Assembly (NCBI GenBank): GCA_916048095.2
Contig: OU696576.1
Location: 8,856,488 to 8,920,487 of the forward strand
From: Sacculina carcini
Taxonomy: Eukaryota; Arthropoda; Thecostraca; Sacculinidae
Direction of reading: 5' to 3'
Length of the DNA: 64,000 nt
Positions 60,707 to 64,000 of this stretch are shown here, one piece after another; position 1 is the first letter of the stretch; every line of letters starts with the position of its first letter. Under the pieces are notes generated by a model. That model made no database searches. It was not told the origin of the DNA and saw only the letters and a list, made by a program, of their open reading frames with translations. The position numbers were made by a program, and so were the translations under genes.

Positions 60707-63700
60707 TCAAGTGGTGGAGGGGGCGCTGTCGGCTCTGCAGACGTAATCGCTCAGATGCGACGGTGGTCTGCGTGTTCGGGCGCTCCGGCGGAATTGCGGG
60801 GTTCGTGAGGCCTCCGATGTACCGCCCACATTCTCCCCCGGCGGCGGCGGCGGTGATGCGGGTCTGCTTCTGGTCTCCTGCGACGGTAGCGGCGCCGTGC
60901 CAACAGATGGCGGCGGCTGCACTTCGAGCGGCGGCTGTACCACGGGCGAGGGTGTGTTGGCTGCTGGTCGCAGGTGTCTACGGTTGCGCCAGTAGAGACC
61001 GCCGTGAGGCAGGCGCACAGCGTACTGGCGGCGACGGCCAGTCATGGCGACCACGCCAGTCCGGTCCCAGCGACCGGATGTCGGGTCCTGGAGAGCCACC
61101 GTAGTGCCGGGCCGCAACGGCGGCAACACCTTAGCCGACCGGTTGTATTGGGCGACCTGCTTGTTGTGTAAGCTCGCCGCTCGCCGGTCGCACTCAGCGG
61201 TGGGCGGCTGCCACTCCGGCAGAAACGAGCGTGGATGCGCGGGAACGGCGGACGACACGGGGCGGCCGTACAAAAGCTGCGCGGGGGAGCGACCATCGGC
61301 ACCCGGCGCGTTGCACAGCTCCAACAGACCGGCGACAAAGGCGTCTGTGTCGATGTTCCCGTCGTGCGCCGCCTTCTGAATGAGCCGCTTCACCCGTTTC
61401 ACGGCGGACTCAGCGTGCCCATTAGAAGACGGGAAGTGCGGACTGGAGACACGATGGCGTATGTGCCAAAGTCGCAGAAATTCGGCCGTGTGGCGCGCCG
61501 TGAACTGTGGACCGCCGTCTGACGACAGTATGGTCGGAACCCCCGTCATGGCGAACACATATCGTAGCATCTTCACCAGCTGATGAGCCGAGGTGTCACG
61601 GCCACAGTCGAACACCAGTGGCCAGTTGGAGAACCGGTCCGCGTACACGAGGTAGGTCTTCCCTGCGTGTTGGAAAAAATCCGCGGACACCGATTCGAAA
61701 GGACGTGTCGGGTGCGGTTCCGTCAGGTATGGCTCTTTTTGCTGGCTGTCTTTGTACTGCAGACATTTTCGGCACGATGCTACGGCAGTGGCGATTTCGT
61801 TGTTCAGGCCCGGCCAGAAGACAGTTTGCCGTGCGCGTTGCACAGTCCTGGCCTGCCCCTGGTGACCGTCGTGGAGCCGACGGAGGGTGTCCTTCCGCAA
61901 ACACCTGGGCACAAGCAGGCGGCAGCCGACCAGGATCAGCCCATGGTCCGCAGTGAGCTGGTCGCGCACGCCCCAGAATGGGTGGAGACTGGCGGGCAGC
62001 AGATGTTTGTGCTGAGGGAAACCGCCCAGCACGTACGTCATCAATTGGCGACACTCATCGTCGGCCAGAGACGCAGCTCGCACCGCCTCCAGGGTGGTGT
62101 CAATCGGTGACGTGCGATGACCCAGGTCGTCTGCGTCTGTGAACGCGTCCAGCGTCTGGACGAAGAATCCAGACGAGCACTCGTCAACGTCAGCGTCAGC
62201 ATCAGCAGGCTGGGAAGGTGCGCGCGACAGAGCGTCGGCGATGTTGTGCTTTGCACCCGGTCTCCAGCTAGCGACAAAAGTCAAGTGCAGCAGACGCTGT
62301 CGCATACGTTGCAGGCGCGGGTTGGAGATGTCTCCGAGTGCCTTCTCGTTCAGTATCGGAACGAGAGGCTTGTGATCGGTGACCACACTGAACGTGGGGA
62401 GGCCAGCCAGATACTGATGGCATTTCTGACATGCCCACACAACTGCCAGCATCTCCAACTCACACACAGCATACCTGCTTTCGGTGTCGGACACAAATCG
62501 CGACCCACACTGGATCAGCTGCCAACGGCCTTGATCATCCCGCTGGCGAAGAACGAATCCGAGACCTTTCTCACGTGCTGCATCCGTCTCCAGCATTGTG
62601 GGCCGCGTTGGGTCGAAGTGACCAAGCACAGGAGGGCTGGCCAACGCGCGCTTGACCGCCGTGAAAGCCGCATCGTGCTGTGTTGTCCACTGCCACTCAA
62701 CGCCTTTGCGAAGCAGCTGGCGCAGGGGCTCAGCAGCGGAGGCGATGGAGTCCGAGAAGTCACCGAACTGGTTCGCCAAACCGAGAAAGGACCGCAGGGA
62801 TGTAAGGTCCGTCGGTGCGGGAAATTCTGCGAGGGCTCGAATTTTCTTGAAGTCGACGGTGAATCCAGAGGCGTTGATGTGGAATCCACAGAAATTGGCG
62901 GAAGTGGCGGCGAACATAAATTTTTGCAGGTTCAACGTAACGCCGGCGTCGTCGAAGCGTTGTAGCAGCTGCCAGACTCGCTGCAGATGCTCGTCGTAGC
63001 TGGCGGTATACACCAGCACGTCGTCCACGATCTTGCAGGAGTCGGGTAGGCCAGACAAGGCGACGTCGCCGCGTCGGTTGAACTCGTCGCCGCTGGAGAC
63101 CAGGCCCATAGGCGCGCGACAGAACCTGAATCGGCCCCACGGGGTGATGAAGGTGGTGAGGTCTCGGTGCTCGCGCCGCAAGGGCACCTGAAAGTACCCT
63201 TGTAATGCGTCCACCTGGGTGAACCACCGATTGCCGAGGCCCATACTGCTGACAGCCTCCACAGGCGAGCGAACCGGATGTGTAGGCCGGCGAACGAAGC
63301 GGTTGAGGCGTGTGAAGTCCACCGTGAGCCGACAGCCGTTTGGCGTGCCGTCTGCCTTTCGCTTGCCGACAACGACGATGGGTGAGCACCAATCTGTCGG
63401 GTGGGAGACCGGCTCGATTACGCCCTGCTGCTGAAGCAGCTCCAGCTGCTGTTGTGCCTGGGCGCGATGACAGAACGGCACGGAGCGGGGAGCCGTCACG
63501 TTGTACGGCACCGCGTCATCGCGCAGATCGATCCGCATTGCCCCGCCTTTCATCTCCCGGAGAGGACCGTCCGTGGAGAACACACGAGGGAAGGCCGCTA
63601 TAAGCTGCTCGCTGTGCGCACGACGGTCCGCCGCTGTTGGCTGAGCTGTGTTGGTCCAGCGCGGGCATTGTTGAACGGCTGCTGGTCCAGCGGCCACCTG

Positions 63701-64000
63701 CTGCAGGTGCTGTTCGCGAGACATCTGCCGAGGGAACGCCCGGTGCAGTAGACGCAGCTCCACTGCGTCTCGCCAGCAGAGCAGAGCACAGCGCACTGAC
63801 GGCACCACGTACAGAGTGGAGCGGCAGGATGCATCACCGAGTCGCAAGACTGCCTCGCACGTGCCCAGACACAGCAGCAACTGACCGTTGGCAACACGCA
63901 GGCGCGACGACGGTGGGCGCAAGCTACTGGCGGCCACTCCGAGCTGCTTCGCAACCCCAGCGTCAATTACAGACACATCGGCGCCAGAGTCGCATCGCCA
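60707..64000 (-). CDS. Ty3/gypsy retrotransposon Pol (protease, RT, RNase H, integrase)
   Basis: Open frame from the right edge to stop 60709-60707, at least 1097 residues. It begins inside the aspartic protease active site (CDSGADVSVID). Counting from the Met at 63976: reverse transcriptase about 150-350 with VDALQGYFQV (motif A) and KIVDDVLVY (VDD in place of the usual YxDD); RNase H about 455-580 with TDAAREKGLGF, ELEMLAVVWA, VTDHKPL and HNIADALSR; integrase zinc finger LHDGHQGQ ... CRKC (about 701-739) and catalytic D-D-35-E at about 766, 820 and 856 (SADFF, SSDGGPQF, NGHAES). All catalytic residues are present and there is no stop, so the copy is recent. No envelope frame follows. The type is close to K02A2.6/Mag-like gypsy elements. 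Gag and the 5' LTR lie off the window. It is antisense to TRPA1. Confidence 0.97.
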   Translation of the reverse strand, partial: WRCDSGADVSVIDAGVAKQLGVAASSLRPPSSRLRVANGQLLLCLGTCEAVLRLGDASCRSTLYVVPSVRCALLCWRDAVELRLLHRAFPRQMSREQHLQQVAAGPAAVQQCPRWTNTAQPTAADRRAHSEQLIAAFPRVFSTDGPLREMKGGAMRIDLRDDAVPYNVTAPRSVPFCHRAQAQQQLELLQQQGVIEPVSHPTDWCSPIVVVGKRKADGTPNGCRLTVDFTRLNRFVRRPTHPVRSPVEAVSSMGLGNRWFTQVDALQGYFQVPLRREHRDLTTFITPWGRFRFCRAPMGLVSSGDEFNRRGDVALSGLPDSCKIVDDVLVYTASYDEHLQRVWQLLQRFDDAGVTLNLQKFMFAATSANFCGFHINASGFTVDFKKIRALAEFPAPTDLTSLRSFLGLANQFGDFSDSIASAAEPLRQLLRKGVEWQWTTQHDAAFTAVKRALASPPVLGHFDPTRPTMLETDAAREKGLGFVLRQRDDQGRWQLIQCGSRFVSDTESRYAVCELEMLAVVWACQKCHQYLAGLPTFSVVTDHKPLVPILNEKALGDISNPRLQRMRQRLLHLTFVASWRPGAKHNIADALSRAPSQPADADADVDECSSGFFVQTLDAFTDADDLGHRTSPIDTTLEAVRAASLADDECRQLMTYVLGGFPQHKHLLPASLHPFWGVRDQLTADHGLILVGCRLLVPRCLRKDTLRRLHDGHQGQARTVQRARQTVFWPGLNNEIATAVASCRKCLQYKDSQQKEPYLTEPHPTRPFESVSADFFQHAGKTYLVYADRFSNWPLVFDCGRDTSAHQLVKMLRYVFAMTGVPTILSSDGGPQFTARHTAEFLRLWHIRHRVSSPHFPSSNGHAESAVKRVKRLIQKAAHDGNIDTDAFVAGLLELCNAPGADGRSPAQLLYGRPVSSAVPAHPRSFLPEWQPPTAECDRRAASLHNKQVAQYNRSAKVLPPLRPGTTVALQDPTSGRWDRTGVVAMTGRRRQYAVRLPHGGLYWRNRRHLRPAANTPSPVVQPPLEVQPPPSVGTAPLPSQETRSRPASPPPPPGENVGGTSEASRTPQFRRSARTRRPPSHLSDYVCRADSAPSTT

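Noticed and set aside
60763-63751. Plus-strand frames of 60-280 codons opposite the gypsy pol
   Set aside because: Antisense shadows of the intact pol frame; no recognisable motifs.
61042-63966. Other minus-strand frames within the gypsy element (78-210 codons)
   Set aside because: Frame-shifted shadows of pol, which is itself uninterrupted.

Overview
The window is eukaryotic nuclear DNA from an animal. Genes are split by GT-AG introns, exons are GC-rich, and introns are AT-rich and full of TG/CA microsatellites. I place it in a protostome, most likely an arthropod. The grounds are an interstitial TTAGG-type array (arthropod telomere motif), a TRPA1 ankyrin region that resembles the insect-type channel as I remember it, and single-copy-style MICAL and DCLK genes. 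The phylum is an inference.

Left to right: a dead mariner transposase (1-610). A DNAJC14-like J-domain gene (+, about 856-4556) whose 5' end probably lies off the left edge. A long MICAL gene (-, 29980 to 7630) reconstructed as 23 phase-compatible exons (8310 coding bases, 2769 residues: monooxygenase, CH, LIM, long disordered region, bMERB). A 2.2 kb divergent intergenic region. A doublecortin-like kinase gene (+, 32137-44829) reconstructed as 11 exons (817 residues). A transposon-rich intergenic region with a 5'-truncated non-LTR retrotransposon (-, 47088-49076). The N-terminal ankyrin half of a TRPA1-type channel gene (+, 50115 to about 59996). Finally the pol region and 3' LTR of a Ty3/gypsy element (-, 60474 to the right edge), lying just downstream of the last visible TRPA1 exon and antisense to it.

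The host genes are not an operon or pathway. MICAL oxidises actin and DCLK binds microtubules, so the head-to-head pair are both cytoskeletal regulators; DNAJC14 is an Hsp70 co-chaperone and TRPA1 a sensory cation channel. The space between exons holds at least six repeat families: a tRNA-Val-headed SINE (3 copies), the shared 3' tail of the local LINE (7 copies), several hAT-like MITE families (two copies with near-perfect 8-bp target duplications), a second short interspersed family (2 copies), LINE fragments, and minisatellites of 20, 24, 30 and 38 bp.

The most unusual signals are: dinucleotide repeats that tend to read TG on the sense strand of whichever gene they lie in and often abut splice sites; three GC-AG introns among about 50; homopolymer insertions (Gly9, a Gln-rich run) inside folded domains of MICAL; and a recent 88-bp partial duplication of a TRPA1 exon. 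I found no convincing new multi-gene system.
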